A model generated the notes under the pieces. It made no database searches. It was not told where the DNA came from and saw only the letters and a program-made list of their open reading frames with translations. DNA of 64,000 bases from Gemmatimonadota bacterium (GTDB taxonomy: Bacteria > Gemmatimonadota > Gemmatimonadetes > Longimicrobiales > Gaopeijiaceae), in the NCBI GenBank assembly GCA_041390105.1, contig JAWKQO010000003.1:186001-250000 (forward strand). The letters are read 5' to 3'. Each line of letters starts with the position of its first letter. Position 1 is the first letter of the stretch. Of this stretch, positions 33,470-42,418 are shown one piece after another. The position numbers and the translations under genes were made by a program.

Positions 33470-36205
33470 GTGAATAGCGAAGCCGGTCGTTTCTCACTGC
33501 CCCGAACGCTCGCCCGTCGAGCGTTCGAACTGGCAGCCCGGATCCGACCGGAAGAGCGCCGAAGCGCTGGTAGCGCCTTCTTGACGCTCTTCGGGTTCAT
33601 GGCCGGGCACAGCCTGCTCGAGACCGCCCGCGACGCGCTATTCCTGGCCAGCCTTTCCGCCCGCCGACTTCCTTGGGTCTATCTGCTCATCGCGGTCGGC
33701 GCCCTGTTTCTGACCACACGGCAGCACGAGCTCGCCCGCCGCATCCCCGCCCGCAACGAGCTCACTGCCTGGTTGCTCTTCGCAGCGTTCGGCACCCTCG
33801 CATTCTGGTTGGCCATCTTCGTCGCGGGCCCCTGGATCTACTACGCGGTCTACGTCTGGTCCGGCGTCTTGGCGACCCTGGTCATCGTGCGGTTCTGGAC
33901 TCTCCTGGGGGGGCTCTTCACCGTCACCCAGGCCAAGCGCATCTATGCGTTCGTGGGGGCGGGAAGCGTAGCGGGCGCCATCGTCGGCTCAGGTGCCGCG
34001 TTGGCCTTGGCCGAGGTCGTACCCGCCCAACACCTCGTGCTGGCTGCCGCTGCGGTCTTTCTGGCCGCCACCGTCCCCCCGCGTTTTCTGGAGGTGCACG
34101 ACACCGCTGACGGAAACGGCGCGCTGGAGCGCATGGGAGACGTGGCGCGCGCCGCCCGCGCCGTGTGGTTGCAGCCCTACCTGCGTCGGGTCGCGGGCCT
34201 GATCCTGGCCGCTACGGTCACCTTCACGTTCGTAGACTTCGTGTTCAAGAGTGCGGCCGACCGCTACATCGCTCCGCAGCGACTCGAGGAGTTCTTCTCC
34301 TCCGTGTACCTGGCGCTCAACCTGGCGTCCCTGCTGGTGCAGCTGCTTCTGGTGCCTCGCCTGCTGCGCTGGGTCGGTGTGAACGGCGCCCTGGCCGTGG
34401 TGCCGGCGGTGCTCCTCACGTCGGCGGTCGGCCTCGCCGCCGGGGGTGGACTGACGCTCGCACTCGTTCTGAAATCCGGTGACGGCGCCCTGCGCCACTC
34501 GCTGTACCGGACCGGGGCGGAGGTACTGTTCTTTCCGATCTCGCCCGACCTGCGCGCACGGGTCAAGTCTGTGGTGGACGTGATCGGACAACGGGGGGGG
34601 CAAGCCCTCGGATCCGTTCTGATCCTCATGGTCCTGTCCGTATCGGCCCGCGAGGCCACCTTCGCTACGCTCACCGCGCTGTCCGCCCTGGCTTGGCTGG
34701 TGCTGGCGCTCACTCTGCGTGGCCACTACCTACGCGCGTTCCGCGAACAGCTGCAGGAAGAGCGGACCACCGACCAGGTACGCATGCCCGCGCTCGATCT
34801 GGCGTCGCTGGAAACCCTGCTCTCCACCCTGAACGACCCTGATGAGAATCGCGTGCTCGCCGCGCTGGATGTGTTGAGCGCGCAGGGCAAAGCCGGCGTG
34901 ATTCCAGCGCTGATCCTCTATCATCCTTCTGGCCGTGTCGTGGAGCGGGCGCTGACGCTGATGACGGCCGGCGGTCGCGACGACTTCTCGCCGCTTCTGG
35001 ACCGATTGGAGGCGCATGCCGACCCGAGAGTGCGCGCCGCGGCGCTGCGAACGCTCGGCGCCGTGCACCCGGATCGGGGGCGCCTCGAGCGCGCCGCGGC
35101 AGACGTGGATCCGGGAGTGAGCGCCACGGCGCTGGTCGCACGGCTCTCCCACGGTTGGGCAGACCCGGTGGAACTGGCGTCGCTCCTCGACGGTGCGCTC
35201 CGATCCGGGGCCTGGGAGGTCACGCGCGCCGTCGCTGGGGCCGCGGCGGCCGTACCGGCCCCGGCGGTGGAGGACGCGCTGATTCAGCTCGCGGGATGCT
35301 CGGACGACGAAACGTCCCTGGCGGCGGTGCGCGCCATGCGTGAAGCGCCCAGTCCCCGCTACTTCCCCGCCTTGCTGGGCCTGCTGGCCCGGCACAGTGT
35401 ACGCGCCGAGGCGCGCGCCAGCTTGATCACCCTCGGAAGCAGCGCCCTGGCGCGACTCGCGGACGAGCTGGCCGACGAAGCGCTCGATCCACGCGTCCGC
35501 AAGCATGTGCCCCGCGCCATTGCCGCCTTTCGCACCACGCAAGCCGCTGCGTTGTTGCTGCGGCGACTGGATATTGAAACGGATGGCTTGATCCGGTACC
35601 GCATCCTGCGCGCGTTGGGCCGCTGGAGAGTCGATCAGCCGATGTTGCCGCTGCCGCGTGCACCCCTGGAGCGCGCGCTGGAGTGGAACCTGAGAGCCGG
35701 ACTACGCTTGCTCGCCTGGCGTCGCGAGCTGGCGCAGAGCGCGATCGACGACGCGCGCTTGGATTCGCCTCTCCACCGGGCGCTCTCCGACTTCGTGCGC
35801 GACAAGCAAGCCCACGCGCTGGAGCGTGCGTTCCGCCTGCTGAATCTGATCCAGGACGATGACGACTTCCGGCGGATCTTTCTCGGGTTCCAAAGCCCTT
35901 CTCCGGTGACTCGGGCCAGCAGTCGCGAGTTGGTCGAGTTGCTGGTCCTCCCGCCTCTACGGGAGGCGCTGCTCCAGATCGTCGACGACCTGACGGGCGA
36001 CGGACGAGTGGTCCACACCGTGAAAGGAACACGGCCCTACCGGGTGGTGCTCCAGGAGCTGGCGGAGGCCGGGTTCCCGACGCTCTCCGTGTTCGCCGCC
36101 GCACGGATCGGCCAGCTCGATCCCGCGTCCGTCACGGCGGTGGTGCCTCGTCCCTCTGGCGACGAACGTGCGACCCCTGCGGCTCGCCCCCTCGGTGAAC
36201 GATGA
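33470..36205 (+). CDS. ATP/ADP-translocase-like (NTT/MFS) transporter fused to HEAT repeats
   Basis: A 911-residue protein (GTG start; a TTG at 33434 would add 12 residues). Residues about 35-430 contain 11-12 membrane helices. The wording FLTLFGFMAGHSLLETARD and FWTLLGGLFTVTQAKRIYAFVGAGSVAGAIVGS is that of bacterial Tlc/Npt-related carriers, the fold that exchanges ATP and ADP in Rickettsia, Chlamydia and plastids. The remaining 470 residues are HEAT-type helical repeats (SLETLLSTLNDPDENRVLAAL, HADPRVRAAALRTLG). Free-living relatives often carry such HEAT tails and a cyclic-nucleotide-binding domain; their substrate is not proven. Stop and start of the next gene overlap (ATGA). It is divergent from the ATP-dependent secreted dikinase operon. 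Confidence 0.75.
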   Translation: MNSEAGRFSLPRTLARRAFELAARIRPEERRSAGSAFLTLFGFMAGHSLLETARDALFLASLSARRLPWVYLLIAVGALFLTTRQHELARRIPARNELTAWLLFAAFGTLAFWLAIFVAGPWIYYAVYVWSGVLATLVIVRFWTLLGGLFTVTQAKRIYAFVGAGSVAGAIVGSGAALALAEVVPAQHLVLAAAAVFLAATVPPRFLEVHDTADGNGALERMGDVARAARAVWLQPYLRRVAGLILAATVTFTFVDFVFKSAADRYIAPQRLEEFFSSVYLALNLASLLVQLLLVPRLLRWVGVNGALAVVPAVLLTSAVGLAAGGGLTLALVLKSGDGALRHSLYRTGAEVLFFPISPDLRARVKSVVDVIGQRGGQALGSVLILMVLSVSAREATFATLTALSALAWLVLALTLRGHYLRAFREQLQEERTTDQVRMPALDLASLETLLSTLNDPDENRVLAALDVLSAQGKAGVIPALILYHPSGRVVERALTLMTAGGRDDFSPLLDRLEAHADPRVRAAALRTLGAVHPDRGRLERAAADVDPGVSATALVARLSHGWADPVELASLLDGALRSGAWEVTRAVAGAAAAVPAPAVEDALIQLAGCSDDETSLAAVRAMREAPSPRYFPALLGLLARHSVRAEARASLITLGSSALARLADELADEALDPRVRKHVPRAIAAFRTTQAAALLLRRLDIETDGLIRYRILRALGRWRVDQPMLPLPRAPLERALEWNLRAGLRLLAWRRELAQSAIDDARLDSPLHRALSDFVRDKQAHALERAFRLLNLIQDDDDFRRIFLGFQSPSPVTRASSRELVELLVLPPLREALLQIVDDLTGDGRVVHTVKGTRPYRVVLQELAEAGFPTLSVFAAARIGQLDPASVTAVVPRPSGDERATPAARPLGER

Positions 36206-37107
36206 GAGACAGCCCGCTCTTCTTCGGACCGTTGCTCCATCTGCGAACCGTGCCGGCGCTGAGCCAGCTTCCGCCGCACGAGCTGGCGGCTCTCGCCCAT
36301 CGCGCCGATCAGTTGCTCGTCCCGGCAGGGGGCACGCTCTTCGCACCCGGCGCCTCGCGCGAGGTGCTTCACTTCCTGGTGAGCGGCGATCTCCTTCTTC
36401 GAGGCCCCGGGGGCGAGCGACGGGCTCGTCGCGACGAGACGATCGGCGTCGTCGAGGGGCTCGCGGGCCGCAGCTCGGAGCTCGAAGGGATCGCGATCTC
36501 GGATACGGTGATCCTGCGCCTGGATTGGGACGTCCAGCTCGAGCTGTGGGAGCGCCATTTCGGCCTGTTGAGAGCGACGTTGGGCTCGCTCGCGACCCGG
36601 GCGCTCCAGGCTCAGGCCGGCCTCCCGCACGTGAGAGGCCCTGAAGCGGCGTCGGTGCCTGCTCCCACCGCGGAGCTCGACATCGTCCGCCGCGTTCTGC
36701 AGCTCCGAGAGCTGGCGCTCTTTCCACCGACACACATGGAAGCCCTGGTGGAAATGGCCCGAGAAGTGACCGTGACGCGCGCCCATGCCGGGGAGACCGT
36801 GATGTCCACTACTCAGGTCGTGCCCCGTTCGATGCTGCTCCTGTGCGAGGGCGATCTGGAGTGGGTGGACCCGACGCAGGCACAGGGACCGCCTGCGCCG
36901 CTCGGGGCGGTCGCGCTTCTGGAGATGCTGGCCGGTCGACCGTTCACGGGAGAAGTCCGGGCCCGAACGCCCGTTCTCGCGTTCGAGCTTTCCAAGGACT
37001 CGTTCCTGGACACGCTGGACGACCACTTCGGACTCGCCATCGGCTTCATGGCGCGCCTGGCCCAGCAGGTCCTGCTGGCCGAACGCCGGGTCACGACATC
37101 CGTGTGA
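36202..37107 (+). CDS. Protein with two degenerate cyclic-nucleotide-binding-like domains
   Basis: A 301-residue soluble protein. Residues about 15-130 (ALSQLPPHELAALAHRADQL, then AGGTLFAPGASREVLHFLVSGDLLL) and about 150-290 (FPPTHMEALVEMAREVTV, then MLLLCEGDLEW) each show the beta-roll of the CAP/cNMP-binding fold. The phosphate-binding cassette (GExxxxxxxxRxA) is not recognisable in either, so a cyclic nucleotide may not bind. No DNA-binding helix follows. The ATG overlaps the transporter stop, so it is probably the regulatory subunit of that carrier, a domain that is fused to the transporter in some relatives. Its 3' end overlaps the convergent methyltransferase gene by 17 bases. Confidence 0.72.
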   Translation: MRDSPLFFGPLLHLRTVPALSQLPPHELAALAHRADQLLVPAGGTLFAPGASREVLHFLVSGDLLLRGPGGERRARRDETIGVVEGLAGRSSELEGIAISDTVILRLDWDVQLELWERHFGLLRATLGSLATRALQAQAGLPHVRGPEAASVPAPTAELDIVRRVLQLRELALFPPTHMEALVEMAREVTVTRAHAGETVMSTTQVVPRSMLLLCEGDLEWVDPTQAQGPPAPLGAVALLEMLAGRPFTGEVRARTPVLAFELSKDSFLDTLDDHFGLAIGFMARLAQQVLLAERRVTTSV

Positions 37108-37828
37108 CCCGCAGCACCAGGTCCCACTCGACGGGGACGCGGGTCCGACCCGTGGTCACGAGATCCACCTCGCACTCGAAGACGTCAACGGGGTCGGTGC
37201 CTCGATCCGCCTGGAAGCGCTTGGTGGCCGACCAGGTGCGCAGGTAGCCTGCCACCCGTTCGAGGGCCCACTCCTCTCGCATCTTGAACTCAGGGACCGC
37301 GACGGGATCACCGGGCAGTGGAACGGGTGCGTAGCCCTCCTCCACCAATCGCCGCTCGGGAGGCCACCAAGGCGCGACTCGCGCGTAGAACCGTTCGACG
37401 GCCTCGCCATAGGGGGGCGCCATCCGGAACCAGCGATACGTCCACGCCGCCAGGATCCCGCCCGCTTTGAGCACCCTCCGCGCCTCGGAACCGAAGCGCT
37501 GAGCGTCCAGCCAATGGAGCGCCTGCGCTACACCGATCAGATCGACGCCGCGGTCCCTCAAGGGCAGGGCCTCTCCCAGCGCCACCACCCTCCAAAGGGA
37601 CTCGGGCGCTTCACCGAGTTGGCGGAAGCTGGGGTCGGTGGCCACGACGTGTTCGAAGCGACCCGCCAGCGGAAGCGCCGCCTGCCCGTTGCCTGAGCCG
37701 ATGTCGACCGCCATCCGACGAGCGGGACACTGCCCGGCCAGCCAGGAGAACAGCGCCTCCGGGTAGTCGGGTCGAAAGCGCGCATAGTCGGGCGCGTGTC
37801 CGGAGAAGTGGTCCTTGAAGGCCGGCAT
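37091..37828 (-). CDS. Class I SAM-dependent methyltransferase
   Basis: A 245-residue cytoplasmic methyltransferase. The ATG at 37828 gives the standard opening of the family (FKDHFSGHAPDYARFRPDYP), so longer frames upstream are rejected. Motif I is VDIGSGNGQAALPL, with the acidic end of strand 2 in ATDPS; ALPLRDRGVDLIGVAQALHWLD is the post-motif region of Methyltransf_11/25-type enzymes related to yeast trans-aconitate methyltransferase. The substrate is a small molecule of unknown identity. It is divergent from the D-aminoacylase-like gene and convergent with the cNMP-like gene. Confidence 0.88.
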   Translation of the reverse strand: MPAFKDHFSGHAPDYARFRPDYPEALFSWLAGQCPARRMAVDIGSGNGQAALPLAGRFEHVVATDPSFRQLGEAPESLWRVVALGEALPLRDRGVDLIGVAQALHWLDAQRFGSEARRVLKAGGILAAWTYRWFRMAPPYGEAVERFYARVAPWWPPERRLVEEGYAPVPLPGDPVAVPEFKMREEWALERVAGYLRTWSATKRFQADRGTDPVDVFECEVDLVTTGRTRVPVEWDLVLRVTRMS

Positions 37829-37923
37829 GGCATAGAATGCACACCCGCATCCCGGAATGCACGCTCCTGGGTCGGCCGGAGCCGGCCGGCCCGGGGCGTC
37901 CCTCACCTGACAGGAAGCGCCCC

Positions 37924-39339
37924 ATGGGCAGTCGCCGATCGACCACACTCGTGCTCGTTCTGCTGATGGTGGGGTGCGCAGAGCGCACCCCGGAGCTGGA
38001 TCTGGTCCTGGCCGGGGGTCGCGTCATGGATCCGGAATCCGGCCTCGACGCCATCCGGGACGTGGGGATCCGGAGTGGACGCATCGCGGCCATCTCGGAA
38101 ACGGCGCTCGAGGGCGCCCGGGTCATCGACGTCTCCGGCCACGTCGTCGCCCCAGGGTTCATCGACCTGCATGAGCACGGTCAGTCCGAAGAGGCCTATG
38201 GGCTCATGGTGCGGGACGGTGTGACCAGCGCGTTCGAGATCGAGGTGGGGACCGGAGACGTGAGTGGCTGGTATGCTGCCCGCGAGGGCGGCCAGATCGT
38301 CAACTACGGCGTGAGCATAGGCCACATCCCGGCGCGGATGTCGGTCCTGGGTGATCCCGGCGCTTTCCTCCCCGCCGGTGTCGGAGGGAGTAGCGCCGCG
38401 GACGACGCCCAGGAGGCCGCCATGGAAGAAATCCTACGGCGGGGACTGGCGGAGGGCGCCGTGGCCATGGGCTTCGGAAGCGCCTACACGCCGGGAGCGG
38501 ACATGGCCGAGCTCGAGCGCATGTTCCGGGTGGCGGCCGAGGGCGGCGTGTCCGCCCACATCCATCCCCGCAACGGGTCCGCGGGTCTCGACTCCACGTT
38601 GACCGCAGCGCGACGGGCCGGAGCGGGGCTACACGTGGTCCACGTCAATTCGAGCGCGGGTGACGAGCTGGACGCATTCCTGAGCGCAATCCAGGCGGCC
38701 CGCGACGCGGGCCAGGACGTGACCACGGAGGCCTACCCCTACGGCGCCGGCATGACCGAGATCACCTCCGCCCTCTTCGACGACTGGCAGACGTGGCCGG
38801 AGGAACGCTTCGGCCTGCATCAATTGGTATCGACCGGGGAGCGCCTCACGCGGGAGAGCTTCGGGCGAGCGCGGGCCGCCGGCGGCACCGTGATCATCCA
38901 TGGCCGCTCGGAGGAGCAGACCCGCGCAGCCATTGCGAGCCCGCTTTCCATGATCGCCAGTGACGGTTTCATCGAAGGAGGTCGCGGCCATCCCCGCACG
39001 TCCGGCACCTACGCCAAGGTGCTGGGGCGCTACGTGCGCGACGAGGGAGTGGTCGAGCTCATGGACGCCCTGCGCCGCATGACGCTGGAGCCGGCGCGCC
39101 GGCTTCAGGCCCGGGTGCCCGACCTGGCCAACAAAGGGAGACTGAAGGTGGGGGCGGACGCGGACATCACGGTCTTCGACCCGAATACCGTCCAGGACCG
39201 ATCGACCTACGAGGACGCCACCATCCCCTCAGCGGGGATTCCGTACGTGTTGGTGGGCGGCACCCTGGTCGTCGACGGCGGCGCCCTGGTCGCGGACGCA
39301 CGCCCCGGCCGTGCCGTCCGCGCTCCACGCGAACGGTAG
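37924..39339 (+). CDS. D-aminoacylase-type amidohydrolase, lipoprotein
   Basis: A 471-residue exported member of the N-acyl-D-amino-acid deacylase branch of the amidohydrolases. The ATG follows AGGAAG, and the signal peptide ends in a lipobox (LMVGCAER). Metal-binding His83-x-His85 (DLHEHG) is followed by EIEVGTGDV, a likely lysine-free ligand site. HVVHVNSSAG, TTEAYPYGAGMTEI and the conserved tail SDGFIEGG...HPRTSGTYAKVLGRYV are typical of this branch. The product probably deacylates N-acyl amino acids outside the cytoplasmic membrane. It is followed 48 bases later by tctA on the same strand, so the released acid could be imported by the Tct system; this is inference. Confidence 0.87.
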   Translation: MGSRRSTTLVLVLLMVGCAERTPELDLVLAGGRVMDPESGLDAIRDVGIRSGRIAAISETALEGARVIDVSGHVVAPGFIDLHEHGQSEEAYGLMVRDGVTSAFEIEVGTGDVSGWYAAREGGQIVNYGVSIGHIPARMSVLGDPGAFLPAGVGGSSAADDAQEAAMEEILRRGLAEGAVAMGFGSAYTPGADMAELERMFRVAAEGGVSAHIHPRNGSAGLDSTLTAARRAGAGLHVVHVNSSAGDELDAFLSAIQAARDAGQDVTTEAYPYGAGMTEITSALFDDWQTWPEERFGLHQLVSTGERLTRESFGRARAAGGTVIIHGRSEEQTRAAIASPLSMIASDGFIEGGRGHPRTSGTYAKVLGRYVRDEGVVELMDALRRMTLEPARRLQARVPDLANKGRLKVGADADITVFDPNTVQDRSTYEDATIPSAGIPYVLVGGTLVVDGGALVADARPGRAVRAPRER

Positions 39340-39387
39340 CCCCGTGGCCTCCCAGCGCAGGTACACCGGGAAGGGTCGGCGCTCGGA

Positions 39388-40869
39388 TTGATCGAAGCCG
39401 CCTTCGCTGCGCTCGGCGCGGTGCTCGCCCCCCACGCCCTCCTCATGATGCTGACGGGCGTCGGCATCGGTCTGGTCGTGGGCATCCTGCCTGGCCTCGG
39501 CGGCACCGTGGGGATGTCGTTGGTGCTGCCCTTCATCTACGGCATGGAGCCCAACGTGGCGCTCGCCATGCTGATCGGCATGATCGCCGTCATCCACACC
39601 TCCGACACCTTCCCGAGCGTGCTGCTGGGGGTGCCGGGCTCATCGGGATCCCAGGCCACCATCCTGGACGGCTACCCCTTGGCCCGAAAGGGCGAGGCGC
39701 AGCGCGCTCTGTCCGCGGCCTTCTTCGCGTCGATGCTGGGGGGTGTGATCGGCGCGGCTGCGCTCTTCGCTCTGCTTCCGCTGGCCCGGCCGCTGGTGCT
39801 GGCTCTGGGCTCGCCCGAGCTGTTCATGCTCGCCGTTCTCGGGCTCTCGATGGTGGGTGTCCTATCCGGGGAGGGCCCACTGCGAGGCATCCTGGCCGGG
39901 ACGTTGGGCCTGCTCCTTGGCACCGTGGGCGCCGCTCCAGCCGCACCGCACTATCGCTACACGGCGGACCTCCTCTACCTGTTCGACGGCATCCCTCTGG
40001 CGGTCGTGGCCCTTGGCCTGTTCGCCCTCCCCGAGATCCTGGATCTGCTGCGCTCGGGTGAATCCATCGCCCGGGAAGCGCAGATGATCGGTGGATGGCG
40101 GCAGGGCCTCACCGATGTGATCCGCCATCGCTGGCTGGCCCTGCGCTGCTCGGTGCTCGGCATCTTCGTCGGGTTCGTGCCCGGCCTCGGCGGGAGCGTC
40201 GTCGACTGGCTGAGCTACGGCCAGGCCGTGCAGATCGCCAAGGACCGCGACGGATTCGGAAAGGGCGACATCCGCGGAGTGATCGCGCCGGAGAGCTCGA
40301 ACAACGCCAAGGAGGGGGGCGCGCTCATCCCCACGCTCCTGTTCGGCATCCCGGGAAGCGGGACCACCGCCGTGCTGCTGGGTGGGATGATCCTCCTCGG
40401 TCTCGAGCCCGGCCCCACCATGCTGACGACCCATCTGGATTCGACGCTGACGATCGTATGGTCGCTGGCCATCGCCAACGTGATGGGCACGCTGGCCTGT
40501 CTGCTGATGAGCAAGCCCGTGGCGCGCATCTCGATCGTGCCTGCGCGCTGGCTCGCGCCCTTCCTCCTGGTGATCATGGTGGCGGGAGCCTACCAGACCA
40601 CGCGTGATTGGGGCGACCTGATCGCCTTCCTGGTGATCGGTCTGTTGGGCTGGATCATGAAAGCGCTCGACTTCCCCCGTCCGCCCCTTCTCATCGGCTT
40701 CGTGCTGGCAGCGAGCGCCGAGCGCTACCTGTGGATCTCGGCCACCCGCTACGGGTGGACGTGGCTGAAGGACCCCGGCGTCATCCTGATCGCGCTCGTC
40801 ACCATCGCGCTGACCGTGGCCGGCTCTCGCCTGCGCGGCTCCATCTCCAGACAGGGGCTGGCCTCATGA
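39388..40869 (+). CDS. tctA: Tripartite tricarboxylate transporter large permease (TctA)
   Basis: A 493-residue inner-membrane protein with about 12 helices, the large subunit of a sodium-driven carboxylate importer. Hallmarks are GILPGLGGTVGMSLVLPF, then GVPGSSGSQATILDGYPLARKG, and a second internal copy (GFVPGLGGSVVDWLSYG, then GIPGSGTTAVLLGG). The TTG at 39388 is the earliest plausible start, with AAGGG about a dozen bases upstream. The stop overlaps the tctB ATG. No periplasmic TctC gene adjoins; a TctC-like lipoprotein is encoded about 10 kb downstream on the other strand. Confidence 0.93.
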   Translation: MIEAAFAALGAVLAPHALLMMLTGVGIGLVVGILPGLGGTVGMSLVLPFIYGMEPNVALAMLIGMIAVIHTSDTFPSVLLGVPGSSGSQATILDGYPLARKGEAQRALSAAFFASMLGGVIGAAALFALLPLARPLVLALGSPELFMLAVLGLSMVGVLSGEGPLRGILAGTLGLLLGTVGAAPAAPHYRYTADLLYLFDGIPLAVVALGLFALPEILDLLRSGESIAREAQMIGGWRQGLTDVIRHRWLALRCSVLGIFVGFVPGLGGSVVDWLSYGQAVQIAKDRDGFGKGDIRGVIAPESSNNAKEGGALIPTLLFGIPGSGTTAVLLGGMILLGLEPGPTMLTTHLDSTLTIVWSLAIANVMGTLACLLMSKPVARISIVPARWLAPFLLVIMVAGAYQTTRDWGDLIAFLVIGLLGWIMKALDFPRPPLLIGFVLAASAERYLWISATRYGWTWLKDPGVILIALVTIALTVAGSRLRGSISRQGLAS

Positions 40870-41300
40870 GCAGGCGGGCGGCGCGCCTGGCGCTCACGCT
40901 GGTGATCGGTGTGCTCTTCGCGCTGGCGGCCGTGCATGCGCGCAGCTTCCCGTTTCGAGCACGGGTGTTCCCGATGAGCGTGGGCGGCGCCGGCGCCCTG
41001 CTGGCGTTGGTGACCCTCCTGCGCGAGTGGACCCGGGACGCCGGGCCCGAATCACCCGCCGGACCAGGGGACCGCGTCCTGCTTTTCCGCTACCTCACCT
41101 GGGTGCTCGCCTACTACGGGCTGATCTGGCTGATCGGGTTCGTGATCGCCTCCGCAGTCTTCGTGGTGGGGTTCCTCTGGCGTGAGGCCCGGGCTCGGCC
41201 CTGGGTGGCGGCGCTGGCAGGCACCCTGACGGGGCTCGCGTTGTGGGTCATGGGCAGCGTTCTGCGCCTCCAGTGGATCGTGGGACGGATCGCGGGGTGA
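40866..41300 (+). CDS. tctB: Tripartite tricarboxylate transporter small permease (TctB)
   Basis: A 144-residue membrane protein with four predicted helices, the small subunit of the Tct importer. The order tctA-tctB, the ATGA overlap with tctA and the four-helix pattern (LALTLVIGVLFALAAVHA; FPMSVGGAGALLALVTLL; YYGLIWLIGFVIASAVFVVG; WVAALAGTLTGLALWVMGSV) identify it, since sequence conservation in this family is low. It partners TctA in the membrane; the binding protein would be a TctC. Its stop overlaps a possible GTG of the following lipoprotein gene. Confidence 0.88.
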   Translation: MSRRAARLALTLVIGVLFALAAVHARSFPFRARVFPMSVGGAGALLALVTLLREWTRDAGPESPAGPGDRVLLFRYLTWVLAYYGLIWLIGFVIASAVFVVGFLWREARARPWVAALAGTLTGLALWVMGSVLRLQWIVGRIAG

Positions 41301-41308
41301 TAGCGGGC

Positions 41309-41794
41309 ATGGGAACACTGCGCGCTCCACTCTGGCTGCTGATCGGATCTCTCCTGGTGCTGACCTCGTGCGCCGACCGCCGCTGGTCCCCGGAGGAGAT
41401 CGAGAACGCCCAGCACCTGCTGAACGCACAGCAGGCCGACGTGATCGCGGAACGGATGGGCAGCATGGACTCCCCCCACGCCACTCCGGGAGACGCGATG
41501 ACGCGCGCGGTGCTCGAGCACCGTCGCGAAGCGCTGCGCCAAGCGCGCCTCGTACGGGACGATGTGCTGGAGAAAGCACGACCCGGTCTGAGCCAACAGT
41601 TCCGAGACACGTTCGAGCGCGGCCTGGAGTTGCTGATCGAGGGGGCCGAAACCGGGGACGCGGATCTCCAGAGCGAGGGGGCGCAGCTGCACCAGGCCTG
41701 GATCGACTGGTCGCACGAGCACGGAAGCGAAATCCTCATCCCGCAGGCAGCGGGCATCGAGGTCGCGCCCGCCGCTCCCGTCGATACGGTTTGA
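41309..41794 (+). CDS. Hypothetical helical lipoprotein
   Basis: A 161-residue exported lipoprotein with lipobox VLTSCADR. The mature part is charged and mostly helical (residues about 30-130, for example LEHRREALRQARLVRDDVLE), with no recognised family. The ATG at 41309 follows GGGGTGA; a GTG at 41297 overlapping the tctB stop is an alternative and would make translation coupled. It may belong to the Tct operon, but sequence gives no role. Confidence 0.6.
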   Translation: MGTLRAPLWLLIGSLLVLTSCADRRWSPEEIENAQHLLNAQQADVIAERMGSMDSPHATPGDAMTRAVLEHRREALRQARLVRDDVLEKARPGLSQQFRDTFERGLELLIEGAETGDADLQSEGAQLHQAWIDWSHEHGSEILIPQAAGIEVAPAAPVDTV

Positions 41795-41838
41795 GGGGAA
41801 CCGGCGCTGACCCGGGCGCGCGCTGATCGGGGCGTGCT

Positions 41839-42405
41839 CTAGGTCTCGCCCGCGAGCACCGTGTCGTACCTGTCCGCGAGCTCACCGTGCAGCTGTCGGA
41901 GCACGCCCACCTGCCCGGCCAGCCGCGGTACGAGCTCGGGCGAATTCGGCAGGCTCAACTCTCCCATGCTACGCAGCAGCTCGATCCGGAAGACGTCGTA
42001 CAGCTTCTGCGTCTCGTAGAGCTGGGCCACGCGGACCAACCAGTCCACATCGAAACGCCCGCTCGCCGCCACGAGGCGCGCGCCCTCCCAGGCACCGCTC
42101 GAGAGGTCCGGTAGGGACAGGTCGACGCGAAGGGCGGAGCGCGCCTGGCCGGAATCGATCTCTGCTGCCGCCCGCTCCAGCCCTGCGAACGCGTCCTCGA
42201 TGGACTCCTCGGTGGCGGCGAGCTCGTCGCGATTGGCCCGGAGCTCCCGGACGACCGCCGCCCGCGCCGCATCGGCCTGCTGCTGCAGTTGGCGGTTCTC
42301 ACGCCATTCATCCGCCGCCAGCGCAACCACGACCGCAAACACGATGCTGATCACCTCGGTCAGCGCTGCAGCGATCCTGATGCGGAACGACGTCCTCTCG
42401 GCCAT
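41839..42405 (-). CDS. Hypothetical membrane-anchored protein
   Basis: A 188-residue protein with one N-terminal membrane helix (about residues 12-30, LTEVISIVFAVVVALAADEW) preceded by a short basic stretch, then a helical, partly coiled-coil soluble domain (QLQQQADAARAAVVRELRAN). The motif EVISIVFAV followed by DEWRE recurs in many uncharacterised small bacterial membrane proteins. It has a GGAGAAG ribosome site and starts 13 bases after the HAD hydrolase stop, so the two form an operon. Function not recognised. Confidence 0.65.
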   Translation of the reverse strand: MAERTSFRIRIAAALTEVISIVFAVVVALAADEWRENRQLQQQADAARAAVVRELRANRDELAATEESIEDAFAGLERAAAEIDSGQARSALRVDLSLPDLSSGAWEGARLVAASGRFDVDWLVRVAQLYETQKLYDVFRIELLRSMGELSLPNSPELVPRLAGQVGVLRQLHGELADRYDTVLAGET

Positions 42406-42418
42406 GGGCTTCTCCGGT

